Source: Amorphoplanes friuliensis DSM 7358 (lineage in GTDB: Bacteria > Actinomycetota > Actinomycetes > Mycobacteriales > Micromonosporaceae). Taken from it: a DNA stretch of 64,000 nucleotides. Position 1 is the first letter of the stretch, and every line of letters starts with the position of its first letter. The DNA is taken from assembly GCF_000494755.1 (NCBI RefSeq), contig NC_022657.1, positions 8,338,001-8,402,000 on the forward strand, written 5' to 3'. Below are positions 1-8,951 of this stretch, piece after piece. Both the position numbers and the translations under genes were made by a program. A model generated the notes under the pieces. That model was not told the origin of the DNA and searched no databases. It saw only the letters and a program-made list of their open reading frames with translations.

Positions 1-1356
1 GAGCTGGCCCGTGAGACGAAGTGCCGGCTGGTCCTGCTCGGTCACACACCGCTCAACGAGGAGCCGCCGGGTCTGACCGACGCCCACGACGAGCGGGCCA
101 TCCTGCGGAAGTTCGCTGCCGGCACGGGCGGCCCGGACGGACTCGCCGGCATGCGGTCACGGGCCCGTGCGGTGCTGGCCGTGCGGGAGATCCGCGCCAC
201 GATCGAGGCCTGCGAGGCGGCCGGTGCCCGGGTCCGCTATCTCAGTGTCGACACCGCCGAGGCGCTGGTCACGGCCCTCGACCGGGTCCGCGCCGACTGG
301 GGACCGATCACGGCTCTGCTGCACGGCCCGGTGCAGGAGCCGGCGGAGAAGACCGACACGGTGGCGGGTGCCCAGCTCACCGACCTGGCCGCCGTGCTCG
401 CGGCGACCGCGCGGGATCCGCTCGAGACGATCGTGCTCTTCTCCGCCCGCAAGGACCACGCCCTGGTCGCGGCGGCTCTCGACCGGGTCGCCGAGGCCGA
501 GCAGGTACGCCGCCCCGGCTGCCTCGTGCGCTCGCTGACGTGGAACTCCGCGCGTACCGAGAAGGTCCAGCCGGAGCGTGCACGGCCCGGCACCGTCTCG
601 GTGAGCGCTGAGGCGTACCCGTGGATCGGTGACCACCGGCCGCAGGACGTGCCGATCCTGCCGCCGGCCGCCGGTCTGGGCTGGATGGCCGCGGCCGTCA
701 GGGCGCGGGAGCCGGAGGCCGTGCTCACCGGATTCCGCGTGCTGCGCGCGGTCGCGACGGCCGAGCCGCAGACGGTCTCGATCACGACGTCGGGCCGTGA
801 GGTGTCGCTGATCAACGGCGCCGGTGAGCCGTGTTTCCGGGCCCGGTTCGGTGCACCCGGCCCCGACCGTGAGTGGCGGCCCACCGGCGATCCGGCGCGT
901 TTCCCGGGGTCGTCGATCTACGCGGGCCGGCCGCTGTTCCACGGTCCGCTGCTGCGGGCGATCCGCTCGCTGGGGGAGATCGGCCCGGCCGGGGTCGTCG
1001 GTACGGTCCTCGGCGCGAAGGCGCTGGGCTGGGCCGACGACGACCTGCCGGTGGATCTCCCCGCGCTGGACGGCGCGATGCAGCTCAGCGGGGTCTGGGC
1101 GATGGACGAGCACCGCCCGGTGCTGCCGATGGGCATGGCCGAGTGCCGGATCCACCGCTGGGGGCGCCTGCCCGGCCCCGCGCTCTGCGTGGTGGCCGAC
1201 GGCCGGCGTGACGATCACGGTGCCCGGTGCGACACCGCGCTGGTCGGCCCGGACGGCGAGCTGTGGATGGAACTGCTCGGCATCGAGTTCGTGGCGTTGC
1301 CGGCGGACGCGCCCGCGCTCAGCGCGCCGCGACCAGACCCAGCGAACTGGGCCTGA
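1..1356 (+). CDS. C-terminal part of a type I polyketide/PUFA-type synthase (KR-like and DH-like regions), 5' end outside window
   Basis: The reading frame is open from base 1 to the TGA at 1354-1356 (451 codons), so the start lies upstream. The first ~190 residues look like a ketoreductase Rossmann region: a segment WGPITALLHG followed by IVLFSA, as in PKS KR domains. The catalytic Tyr segment is not recognisable (DHALVAAALDRV stands there), so the KR looks degenerate. The remaining ~240 residues start near AYPWIGDHRP and contain SIYAGRPLFHGP, resembling the hotdog dehydratase/product-template regions of PfaA-like, HglE-like or iterative PKSs. It would act on carrier-bound acyl chains in the cytosol. 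The last 38 bp overlap the convergent DUF1501 gene. The product cannot be predicted without the upstream modules. Confidence 0.72.
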   Translation, partial: ELARETKCRLVLLGHTPLNEEPPGLTDAHDERAILRKFAAGTGGPDGLAGMRSRARAVLAVREIRATIEACEAAGARVRYLSVDTAEALVTALDRVRADWGPITALLHGPVQEPAEKTDTVAGAQLTDLAAVLAATARDPLETIVLFSARKDHALVAAALDRVAEAEQVRRPGCLVRSLTWNSARTEKVQPERARPGTVSVSAEAYPWIGDHRPQDVPILPPAAGLGWMAAAVRAREPEAVLTGFRVLRAVATAEPQTVSITTSGREVSLINGAGEPCFRARFGAPGPDREWRPTGDPARFPGSSIYAGRPLFHGPLLRAIRSLGEIGPAGVVGTVLGAKALGWADDDLPVDLPALDGAMQLSGVWAMDEHRPVLPMGMAECRIHRWGRLPGPALCVVADGRRDDHGARCDTALVGPDGELWMELLGIEFVALPADAPALSAPRPDPANWA

Positions 1357-2578
1357 CACCGGGAAAGACGCCCGCGACGTCGGTGACACCGCAGCGGGCC
1401 CGCAGGATCTCACCGATCACCGCACGGTAGTCGGTCGTCACGGCCAGGTCGCCGTCCACCAGCTGGGCGGCGGCCAGGCCCGGCCAGCGGCCGTGCACCT
1501 TCCCACCCCGGACCCCTCCCCCGAGTACGAGCATCGTGTTGCCGTACCCGTGGTCGAGACCCCCCGAGCCGTTCTGCGCGACGCGGCGGCCGAACTCGCT
1601 GACCGTGACCAGGGTGACCCGGGCCAGACCGGCAGCGCCGAGGTCGGTGGCGAACGCCGCCAGCGCCTCGGCCAGGTCCGCCAGGTGGTCGTACATCTTC
1701 TTGCCCGGTGCGGCGGTGCCGAGGTTCTCGTGCATGTCCCAGTCGCCGGAGTCGACGGTCGCGCTCATCAGGCCGATGTCCGCCTTGACCAGCCGGGCGA
1801 CATCGCGCAGCGCCGCCCCCAGATCCGTGTCCGGGTACACCGCGCCGTTCGCCGGCGTGTACCCCGCGGTCTTCAGCGTGCGGGTCGTGGCGAGAGCACC
1901 CGTGGTCATTGCCGTGGTCGCCGCCAGTGCTTCCGGGGCTCCGGCGTACAGGGCGGCCATGGTCGCGGCCATCGGCCGGGTCCTGTCCTCGCCGGATAGC
2001 ACGAAGTCGTCGATCGCGGCGAGCCCCAGGTTGGGGGCGGGACCGGCCAGCACCCGGGCCGGCATCGCGCTGCCGACCGAGACGGCGTCGAGCGGGGAGT
2101 CCGCGCCGAGCCCGCCCATCATCCGGTCCAGCCAGCCGGTCCGGACCGTGGTGCCGGGCGCGGCCCGTTCGAGCTCCTCCATCGCCGAGAAGTGCGAGCG
2201 GTTCGGCGCGGACTGCCCGACGGCCTGGACCGCGCCGAACGTCCCCGCCCGCCAGAACGGCAGCATCGGCGCCAGCGCCGGGTTCAGCCCGAAGTACGCG
2301 TCCCCGCCGATCAGCTGCGACTTCGGCACCGCGATGCCCGGCCGCGCCCGGTAGTAGCCCGCGTCCCCCGCCGGCACGATCGCGGAGAGTCCGTCGAAGC
2401 CGCCCCGCAACGAGAGCAGGACGAGCACGTCTCCCGCGTACGAGTTGTCCGCGGCAAAGGCGAGCTGGGTGGAGAGCTGCTCGCCGACCAGCCCGGCGAA
2501 CGCCCCGGCGGCACCGGCCGCGAGCAGTTTGCGCCGGCTGACCGGGGCACAGCCGCAATTGACAACGGACACGGTCAC
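1319..2578 (-). CDS. DUF1501 family secreted protein
   Basis: A 419-aa protein starting at a GTG that overlaps the stop of the upstream DUF1800 gene (GTGA), so the two are translationally coupled. The N-terminus carries SRRKLLAAGAAGAF, a twin-arginine-type signal, then LSLRGGFDGLSAIVP, typical of DUF1501. Conserved family blocks include NRSHFSAMEELERA, SEFGRRVAQNGSGGLDHG and LVLGGGVRGG; the SEFGR...DHG motif is the sulfatase-fold signature of the family. DUF1501 and DUF1800 genes occur as pairs in many bacteria and their products are thought to be exported; their biochemical role is unknown. The 3' end overlaps the convergent PKS gene. Confidence 0.9.
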   Translation of the reverse strand: MTVSVVNCGCAPVSRRKLLAAGAAGAFAGLVGEQLSTQLAFAADNSYAGDVLVLLSLRGGFDGLSAIVPAGDAGYYRARPGIAVPKSQLIGGDAYFGLNPALAPMLPFWRAGTFGAVQAVGQSAPNRSHFSAMEELERAAPGTTVRTGWLDRMMGGLGADSPLDAVSVGSAMPARVLAGPAPNLGLAAIDDFVLSGEDRTRPMAATMAALYAGAPEALAATTAMTTGALATTRTLKTAGYTPANGAVYPDTDLGAALRDVARLVKADIGLMSATVDSGDWDMHENLGTAAPGKKMYDHLADLAEALAAFATDLGAAGLARVTLVTVSEFGRRVAQNGSGGLDHGYGNTMLVLGGGVRGGKVHGRWPGLAAAQLVDGDLAVTTDYRAVIGEILRARCGVTDVAGVFPGVRPSSLGLVAAR

Positions 2579-4002
2579 CTCAGCGCGAAGTAGGGAGAGT
2601 TGAGCAGCAGGGCCGGCAGGTAGACGAAGGCCCAGCCCGCGGCGGCGTCGTTTCCCTTGAGCGCGGACGCGGGTGTCTTGCCGTAGAAGGCGGCGATCGC
2701 CGCGGTGTGCACCGGCGCCATCGTGCGGCCGACCAGCCGCTCGGCAACGGCGTCGATCAGCGCGCCGTAGGTCGCGGGCACCGTCCCGGCGAAGGCGCTG
2801 AGCAGCGAGGCCGGGCGTTCCAGCGTGCTCGGCCACCAGCCGGCCACGATGTTCAAATGGGCGTTCCAGCGGACGACCTGCCCGGACGGCGCCGCCCAGG
2901 CGGTCGCCACGTCCGGGTAGCCGTTCGGCGGCGCCCACGCCATCGGCGCCTGCCCCGCTGACTCGCTGATCCAGTAGAGCGCCATCAGCGCCTTGGTCCC
3001 GGTCTTCTCCGGCGCGTAGCCGAGGGTGCGCACGGTGGCGACGATGTCCTCGTACGGCGTCCGCGTCTTGGCCCCGGCCGAGTCCGCGAACTCCGGTGAC
3101 GTGAACAGCGCCCGCAGCACGGGCACGATCGCGGACCTGTTGTCGAGGTAGACCTTGGTCAGCCTGGTGACCAGCGACGCGGGCGGCTCGTCCGCGACAA
3201 AACGCACGCAGAGTTTGGTCGCGATGCGTCTGGCCGTCGCCGGGTGCAGTGCCAGGTGGTCGAGCAGGACCAGCGCCGCGCGCTCGCCCCCGGTGGCGGT
3301 GGCATTGGTGTGGCGGAAGCCGAGCACCTTGACCGCACCCGTGGCGTGCTTCCCGGCGTCGTAGCGGTACTTGCCGGTGTCCCAGCTGACAGTCAGGCCG
3401 GTGAGCAGCCGGGCGGCGTTCTTGACGTCGGACTCCGTGTAACCGAGCCCCACGGTGTGCAGTTCGAGCAGCTCACGGCCGTAGTTCTCGTTCGGGGCGG
3501 CACGGGTCGAGAAGCGGTTGTCCAGGTACGTGAGCATCGCCGGGTGCCGGGCACTCGCCTTGAGCAGGTCCGCAAAACGTCCCAGCGCGTGCGGGCGGAT
3601 CACCCTGCGGTCGTAATCGGGCCGGCTGTCCCACACGTCACCCGACGGGTTGGTCACGTTCAGATGGTTCGACCAGAAGTCGACCATGATCTCCAGCAGC
3701 TGCCGCTCGCTCCACACCGCGCGGGCCACCGCAGCGCAGCCCAGCTCGTACATGGCCGACCAGCCGTACCGCTTGGTGTTTGCGCGTACGCCGTCGATCG
3801 TGGCACCGCTCAGCGGGAGCCGCGCGACCAGCTCGGTGGCCACCGGGTCCGCGATCGACGCAGGCTCGAGCTGCCGCTCCAGCCAGGCCGGCGCGCCCAG
3901 CCGGCCGATCTCGGCGGCCGAGGCCGGTGTCGGTCCGTACGTCGCGCGGCGCAGCAGATGCAGCAACGGATCCGCGGGGAGGAAGTCCGAGGTCGCTGTC
4001 AC
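2575..4002 (-). CDS. DUF1800 family protein
   Basis: The protein is 475 aa from a GTG at 4002. Family blocks are LHLLRRATYGPTPASAAEI near the N-terminus, FWSNHLNV, NENYGRELLELHTVGLGYTE and FVADEPPASLV. It precedes and overlaps the DUF1501 gene, forming the usual DUF1800-DUF1501 pair. The start is uncertain: the GTG at 4002 abuts a GAGGAG stretch, which is too close to serve as its own ribosome site, while an in-frame ATG at 4074 would add 24 residues and run almost into the divergent methyltransferase start at 4084. I prefer 4002 because the family normally begins a few residues before ADPLLHLLRR. No signal peptide is evident. Confidence 0.85.
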   Translation of the reverse strand: MTATSDFLPADPLLHLLRRATYGPTPASAAEIGRLGAPAWLERQLEPASIADPVATELVARLPLSGATIDGVRANTKRYGWSAMYELGCAAVARAVWSERQLLEIMVDFWSNHLNVTNPSGDVWDSRPDYDRRVIRPHALGRFADLLKASARHPAMLTYLDNRFSTRAAPNENYGRELLELHTVGLGYTESDVKNAARLLTGLTVSWDTGKYRYDAGKHATGAVKVLGFRHTNATATGGERAALVLLDHLALHPATARRIATKLCVRFVADEPPASLVTRLTKVYLDNRSAIVPVLRALFTSPEFADSAGAKTRTPYEDIVATVRTLGYAPEKTGTKALMALYWISESAGQAPMAWAPPNGYPDVATAWAAPSGQVVRWNAHLNIVAGWWPSTLERPASLLSAFAGTVPATYGALIDAVAERLVGRTMAPVHTAAIAAFYGKTPASALKGNDAAAGWAFVYLPALLLNSPYFALR

Positions 4003-4083
4003 CTCCTCGACGTCGGCCGGATGTCCGACCTTTGCTGGGTTCCCGGCGCGCTGCTCCCGAACGGCAACCGACATACTTTTGCG

Positions 4084-4941
4084 GTGGCGCAGCGCAAGCG
4101 GGGTGAACGGCGGGTCGAGACGGTCGCCTCGGGTGTCGCCGAGCTCGTCGGAGACCCGGACCGGTCCTCCGGCTGGACGCTGCTGCTCGACGGCGCGCCG
4201 CAGTCGCACGTCGACCTGGCCGACCCGACCTACCTCGAGTTCGAGTACATCCGGCGCATGGCCGCGGCGATCGACCTGACCGCGCCGCCCGGCACACCAC
4301 TCCGGGTCCTGCACCTCGGCGGCGGCGCGCTGACCCTTCCCCGCTACGTCGCCGCGACCCGGCCCGGCTCACCGCAGCGGGTGGTCGAGATCGACGGACC
4401 GCTGGTCGAGCTCGTGCGCAAAGCCCTCCCCTGGGACCCCAAGGCCAAACTGCGGGTCCGGGTCGGCGATGCGCGCGAGGCCGTCACCGGCATGCGCGAC
4501 GACGGGTACGACGTGGTCATCGTCGACGTGTTCGCGGGTTCGCGCACACCCGCCCACCTCGCCTCGGTCGAGTTCATCCGCGAGGTCGCCCGGGTCCTCG
4601 CCCCCGGCGGCCGCCTGATCGCCAACGTCGCCGACGGCCCACCCCTGAAGTACGCCCGCAGCCAGGTCGCCACGATCCGCGCCGTCCTGCCGGAGGCGTG
4701 CCTCGTGGCCGACGCCGCGGTGCTGCGCGGCCGGCGCTTCGGCAACCTGGTCGTGATCGCCGGGCGTACGCCCCTGCCCGTGACCGAGCTGAGCCGGCGC
4801 GCGGCCGGCGACTGGTTCCCGGGGCGCGTCGAAACTGACCTCGATCGATTCACCTCCGGGCAACCGGCGGCAACAGACATCGACGCTGTTCCCTCTCCGG
4901 CCCCTCCGGAGGGACTGTTCAGCTCGCGTCCCCAGACCTGA
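4084..4941 (+). CDS. Spermidine-synthase-like SAM-dependent methyltransferase
   Basis: A 285-aa protein of the spermine/spermidine synthase fold. The SAM-binding segment LRVLHLGGGALTLPRY is followed by VVEIDGPLVEL (acidic residue binding the ribose) and VIVDVFAGSRTPAHL. It lacks clear polyamine-site features, so it is likelier a methyltransferase-like relative than a true spermidine synthase; this family is common in actinobacteria as fused-MFS/spermidine synthase domain proteins. I chose the GTG at 4084 because CATACT (4072-4077) lies 6 nt before it, the leaderless pattern seen repeatedly here; an ATG at 4021 is the alternative. It is divergent from the DUF1800 gene. Confidence 0.8.
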   Translation: MAQRKRGERRVETVASGVAELVGDPDRSSGWTLLLDGAPQSHVDLADPTYLEFEYIRRMAAAIDLTAPPGTPLRVLHLGGGALTLPRYVAATRPGSPQRVVEIDGPLVELVRKALPWDPKAKLRVRVGDAREAVTGMRDDGYDVVIVDVFAGSRTPAHLASVEFIREVARVLAPGGRLIANVADGPPLKYARSQVATIRAVLPEACLVADAAVLRGRRFGNLVVIAGRTPLPVTELSRRAAGDWFPGRVETDLDRFTSGQPAATDIDAVPSPAPPEGLFSSRPQT

Positions 4942-5064
4942 GTACGGATCGATGCAGCCGAAGGTTCAACCCACCTGGGCCGCCGGTGCCGTCGTTCCAC
5001 GATGAGGCAAATTCATGTCCCCATGACTTGTCCGCGCGGACGCCACCCCGATCTAATCGTGGTC

Positions 5065-6651
5065 ATGCTGGACCAGCATTTCCTGTCTCCCTCAGCAACA
5101 CCCTCACCGTTCGGCCCCCTGCAGGGCGGCGAACGCGAGCTCTGGCGTGGCCGCACGGCCGTCGCCGAGTACGCATTCGACGAGGCCGCCTCGCTGCCGC
5201 GCTGGGCTCTCCCGGAGACGACCGAGGTGCTCGTCACCAACCACCGCGTCGTGTACGCGTACACGGCCTCGGGCTTGCCCGACGACGTCGAGGTCACGTC
5301 CGGCGAGCTGCGCTGGCTCTGGCCCCAGCACCTGCGAGTCCAGCCCGGCGCCCGGTCCCAGGGCCGCGCGGCCTCGGCGGCCCAGATCCAGCTCGTGTGC
5401 GGCTCCGCGGACGGCTCGTTCCCGGCGCTGGTCTTCGCGGGCGGCGACCTCACCACGGTCGCCGACGCCGACCGCCTGGCCAATCTCATCCGGCATGCGA
5501 TCGCCGGCTTCCGCGTGGACAACGCCGACAAGCTCGGACTGTCGACGTCGCAGGCCCGGATGCTGTCGCGGCTGCTGATCGGCCCGGAGTTCAGCAACTA
5601 CCAGGGCGGCGAGGGCCAGACGGTGTCGGTGCTCGGCGCCCTCCCCGTGACCCGCCCGGCGCCGGACACCACCCCGGCCCTCGAACCAGCTCCGGTCCTC
5701 CCAGCGACCCCGGCCCTCGACGCGACTCTGGTCCTCGAAACACCTCCGGTCCTCGAAACAGCTCCGGTCTTCGAGCCGGCCTCGACCCCGGCCCTGACGT
5801 CTGCGACCGTGGACGACTTCACGGACGACGATCTGGCGGCATCGGACGCCTTCACCTCGTCGGACGCCTTCCCCTCTTCGGATGCCTTCACCTCGTCTGA
5901 CGCCTTCCCCTCGGCGAATGCCTTTGCCGAGTCGGACGCCTTTGCGGCTGAGCACGGCTTCGACACCGGGCGCGGCTACGACACCGGGCGCGGCTACGGG
6001 ACAGAGCTGGGTTACGGGACAGGGCTGGGTTACGGGACGGGGCGTGGCTTCGGCACCGAGCGCAGCGTCGCCGCGGGGCACGCCGTCGATGCGGAGCCCG
6101 GCTACGTCGACCCGCAGCAGTACGACGAGTTCCATCCCGCCGACGTCAGCAGCGCCACCCTGCGCCTGCCCGGCTATCGCCCCGGTCTCGCCGCCGACCA
6201 CGCCCGGGCGCTGCAAGCCGCGGCCGCTGAGGAAGCCACCCAGATCTCCCAGCCCGGCCTCGCCTCCCGCGCCGCCGACCTGGCCGCCCGCGTCGCCAGC
6301 CTGGTCCAGAGCACCGACGCCCAGGCCGACCCGGCCCCACCTGCCTACCTGATCCCAGCCGCTCCGCCGGTGACCTCGGCCCTGTCAGCCGACACGGTCA
6401 ACCTGATCCCACTGCCGGCGGCGAACTCCCCGACCTCGGCCGGCCCGGTCCCGACGGCCTCCTCGGCCGGCTCGGCGGCGACGGATTCGGCGGACAGCGA
6501 CGACGTCCCCACCGCCGACCTCACCGCGCGCGCCGACAATGTGCGGCGGGCGGCCGCGCGGTTTGCGGCGAACTCGGCGAGGGGCAAGGCCGGGCCGCGG
6601 CGGCCGGAGCACGAGATCGGGTCGGGCACGCGGGGTAACCGCACCCGCTGA
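5065..6651 (+). CDS. Large hypothetical protein, PH/GRAM-like N-terminus and low-complexity hexapeptide-repeat C-terminus
   Basis: The protein is 528 aa. Residues ~10-160 read as a compact domain (GERELWRGRTAVAEYAFDEA, TEVLVTNHRVVYAYTASG, LVFAGGDLTTVADADRLANL), resembling bacterial PH or GRAM-like domains in which 'TNxRVVY' is typical. After ~200 residues it becomes low complexity: Pro/Ala/Val-rich, then six SDAFTS/SDAFPS-type hexapeptides, then Gly-Tyr repeats (GYGTGL, GYDTGR), then an acidic Ala/Ser-rich tail. No signal peptide or membrane segment is visible. The start is set by a TTGTCC/TCTAAT promoter-like pair (5028-5033, 5052-5057) with ATG 7 nt beyond the hexamer, implying a leaderless mRNA. 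Function unknown. Confidence 0.7.
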   Translation: MLDQHFLSPSATPSPFGPLQGGERELWRGRTAVAEYAFDEAASLPRWALPETTEVLVTNHRVVYAYTASGLPDDVEVTSGELRWLWPQHLRVQPGARSQGRAASAAQIQLVCGSADGSFPALVFAGGDLTTVADADRLANLIRHAIAGFRVDNADKLGLSTSQARMLSRLLIGPEFSNYQGGEGQTVSVLGALPVTRPAPDTTPALEPAPVLPATPALDATLVLETPPVLETAPVFEPASTPALTSATVDDFTDDDLAASDAFTSSDAFPSSDAFTSSDAFPSANAFAESDAFAAEHGFDTGRGYDTGRGYGTELGYGTGLGYGTGRGFGTERSVAAGHAVDAEPGYVDPQQYDEFHPADVSSATLRLPGYRPGLAADHARALQAAAAEEATQISQPGLASRAADLAARVASLVQSTDAQADPAPPAYLIPAAPPVTSALSADTVNLIPLPAANSPTSAGPVPTASSAGSAATDSADSDDVPTADLTARADNVRRAAARFAANSARGKAGPRRPEHEIGSGTRGNRTR

Positions 6652-6739
6652 GCCCGCCATTCGGCCGCCCGGGCGCGGACCGATCGCTACGCTGATCAGG
6701 ACAAATACGTCTGTCAGCACAGATCGGACAGCGATCGTC

Positions 6740-8932
6740 ATGGCTCAGCTGCTCTACCGCCTCGGGCGTTTCTCGTTCCGGCGCCGGCGGCTGGTGGCCG
6801 GCCTCTGGGTCCTGGTGCTTGTCCTGCTCGTCGTCGGCGCACTCACGCTCGGCGGCAAGACCGTGGACACGTTCTCCATCCCGGGTACGGAATCGCAGGA
6901 GGCCCTCGATGCGCTCAAGCGGGACCTGCCGGATGCGGGCGGCGCCTCGCTGACCGTGGTGGTGGAGGCGCCGAAGGGTCAGGCGTTGACCGATGCGGTC
7001 ACCAAGACCGCGGTTGCCGACGTTGTCACGCAGGCCACGAAGCTCCCCGGTGTGGTCGCCGTTTTTGACCCGTACCAGAGCGGTCGCATTGATCGGACGG
7101 GCACGGTCGGCCTGATCAGCGTGCAGTACGCCAAGGGTGACGACGAGCTGACCAGCGCCGACCGGGAGGCGTTCGACGGGCTGGCCGCGGACGGCACCCC
7201 GCAGCGCCCGCGGGTGGTGCCGGGTGGTGTGAGCGGCGGGCCGCCCGAGATCGGGGCGAGCGAGGTGATCGGTGTTGCTGTTGCCGCCCTGGTGCTGGTG
7301 GTCACGTTCGGTTCGCTCGTCGCGGCCGGGATGACCCTGCTCACGGCCCTGTTCGGGGTCATCGCGGGCATGTGTGGTCTGCTGCTGGTCACCGCGGTGG
7401 TCGACGTCTCGTCGACCGCGCCGATCCTCGCGCTGATGCTGGGTCTGGCGGTCGGCATCGACTACGCGTTGTTCATCAGTTCGCGGCACCGCACGCAGCT
7501 GGCCGCCGGGTTGCCGGCCGAGGAGTCGGTCGCCCGGGCCACCGCGACCGCCGGGTCCGCCGTGTTGTTCGCCGGTGCCACGGTGGTGATCGCGCTGGCC
7601 GGCCTCAGCATCGTCGGTGTTCCGTTCCTGACCGCGATGGGGCTCGCGGCGGCGGGCACGGTGCTGACCGCGGTCCTGGTCGCGCTCACGTTACTGCCCG
7701 CGATGCTGGGTTTCACGGGCACGCGCATCCTGCCGCGCGGGCTGCGGAGCCGTGGTGCGCACGCGCGGAAGACCGAGGACGCCGGCTTCGGTTTCCGGTG
7801 GGCGCGGTGGGTGATCCGGTTGCGCGTACCGGTGCTGATCGTCGTGGTGGCCGGTCTGGGCGCGCTGAGCGTGCCCACCCGGGAGATGCGCCTGGCCCTG
7901 CCCGACAACGGCACCGCACCGGCCGGGTCACATCAACGGATCGCGTACGACCTGACCACCGCCGCGTTCGGCGCCGGTGCCAACGGTCCGCTGCTCGTGG
8001 TCATCCGCGGTCCGCGCGGCGACACGGTGTCGTCGCTGGCGGGCCGGGTGACCGCGGGTGTCCGCAAGCTCGGCGACGTCGCCGCGGTCGGGCCGGGTCC
8101 GGCCAATGCCGCCGGGACGACCCGGGTGATCATGGTGACTCCGAACAGCGGGCCGAGCAGTGAGGAGACCGCGCAGCTCGTGCACGACCTCCGCGACTCG
8201 GTGGAGCTGCTGGCCGGTGGCACCACCAGCGTCGCCGTCACCGGTGCCACGGCGGTCGCGGTGGACGTGTCGCAGAAGCTGACCTCGGCCCTGCCGCGCT
8301 ACCTGTTCGTGGTGATCGGGCTGTCGTTCCTGCTTCTGCTGCTGGCGTTCCGCTCGGTGCTGGTGCCGTTGAAGGCCACCGCCGGCTTCCTGCTGACGAT
8401 GGGTGCGACGTTCGGGATCACGGTCGGGGTCTTCCAGCTCGGCTGGGCCGCGGACGTCTTCGGAGTGGACCGGCCCGGGCCGCTGGTCAGCTTTCTGCCG
8501 ATCATCATGATGGGTGTGCTGTTCGGGCTGGCGATGGACTACGAGGTCTTCATCGTCTCCCGGGTCCGCGAGGACTTCGTGCACGGCGGCCCACCGACCG
8601 ACGCCACGGCAGCCGCGGCGACCGTGGCCGGTGTCGGCCATGGCGCCCGTGTGGTGACCGCCGCCGCGCTGATCATGGCTGCGGTCTTCGGCGGCTTTGT
8701 GCTGATCGAGGACCCGACGATCAAGACGATCGGGTTCGGGCTGGCGATCGGCGTCCTGATCGACGCCTTTGTCGTGCGCATGACGCTGGTGCCCGCGGTC
8801 CTGTCGCTGCTGGGCCGCCGGGCCTGGGCGTTCCCCCGCTGGCTCGACCGGATCACCCCGCGGGTCGACATCGAGGGTGAGAGCCTGGACCGGCAGCGGG
8901 AGGCGGAGACCCCCGAGCTGGTCAAGGTCTGA
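6740..8932 (+). CDS. MMPL family transporter (RND superfamily)
   Basis: A 730-aa membrane protein with the two-fold MMPL layout: TM1 near residues 17-38 (VLVLVLLVVGALTL), an extracellular loop, a five-helix bundle (ALVLVVTFGSLVAAG onward) including GLAVGIDYALFISSR, then TM7, a second loop and a second bundle ending with FGLAMDYEVFIVSRVRED and FGLAIGVLIDAFVVRMTLVPA. The paired GIDYALF/AMDYEVF acidic residues are the proton-relay Asp residues of the family. MMPL proteins export lipids or small molecules across the inner membrane using the proton gradient; the substrate here is unknown. The first loop is shorter than the second. It ends in LVKV, inside a palindrome shared with the convergent terC gene. 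Confidence 0.92.
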   Translation: MAQLLYRLGRFSFRRRRLVAGLWVLVLVLLVVGALTLGGKTVDTFSIPGTESQEALDALKRDLPDAGGASLTVVVEAPKGQALTDAVTKTAVADVVTQATKLPGVVAVFDPYQSGRIDRTGTVGLISVQYAKGDDELTSADREAFDGLAADGTPQRPRVVPGGVSGGPPEIGASEVIGVAVAALVLVVTFGSLVAAGMTLLTALFGVIAGMCGLLLVTAVVDVSSTAPILALMLGLAVGIDYALFISSRHRTQLAAGLPAEESVARATATAGSAVLFAGATVVIALAGLSIVGVPFLTAMGLAAAGTVLTAVLVALTLLPAMLGFTGTRILPRGLRSRGAHARKTEDAGFGFRWARWVIRLRVPVLIVVVAGLGALSVPTREMRLALPDNGTAPAGSHQRIAYDLTTAAFGAGANGPLLVVIRGPRGDTVSSLAGRVTAGVRKLGDVAAVGPGPANAAGTTRVIMVTPNSGPSSEETAQLVHDLRDSVELLAGGTTSVAVTGATAVAVDVSQKLTSALPRYLFVVIGLSFLLLLLAFRSVLVPLKATAGFLLTMGATFGITVGVFQLGWAADVFGVDRPGPLVSFLPIIMMGVLFGLAMDYEVFIVSRVREDFVHGGPPTDATAAAATVAGVGHGARVVTAAALIMAAVFGGFVLIEDPTIKTIGFGLAIGVLIDAFVVRMTLVPAVLSLLGRRAWAFPRWLDRITPRVDIEGESLDRQREAETPELVKV

Positions 8933-8951
8933 CGGCTCGTCAGACCTTGAC
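8921..8951. terminator. Perfect palindrome spanning both stop codons of the MMPL and terC genes
   Basis: Bases 8921-8934 and 8938-8951 are perfectly complementary (14 bp, arm GTCAAGGTCTGACG) with a 3-nt loop GCT. The hairpin is symmetric, so it can act for both converging transcripts, although no U-tract follows. It is made of coding sequence: both proteins end in V-K-V-stop because each arm encodes the same C-terminus. Confidence 0.75.
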
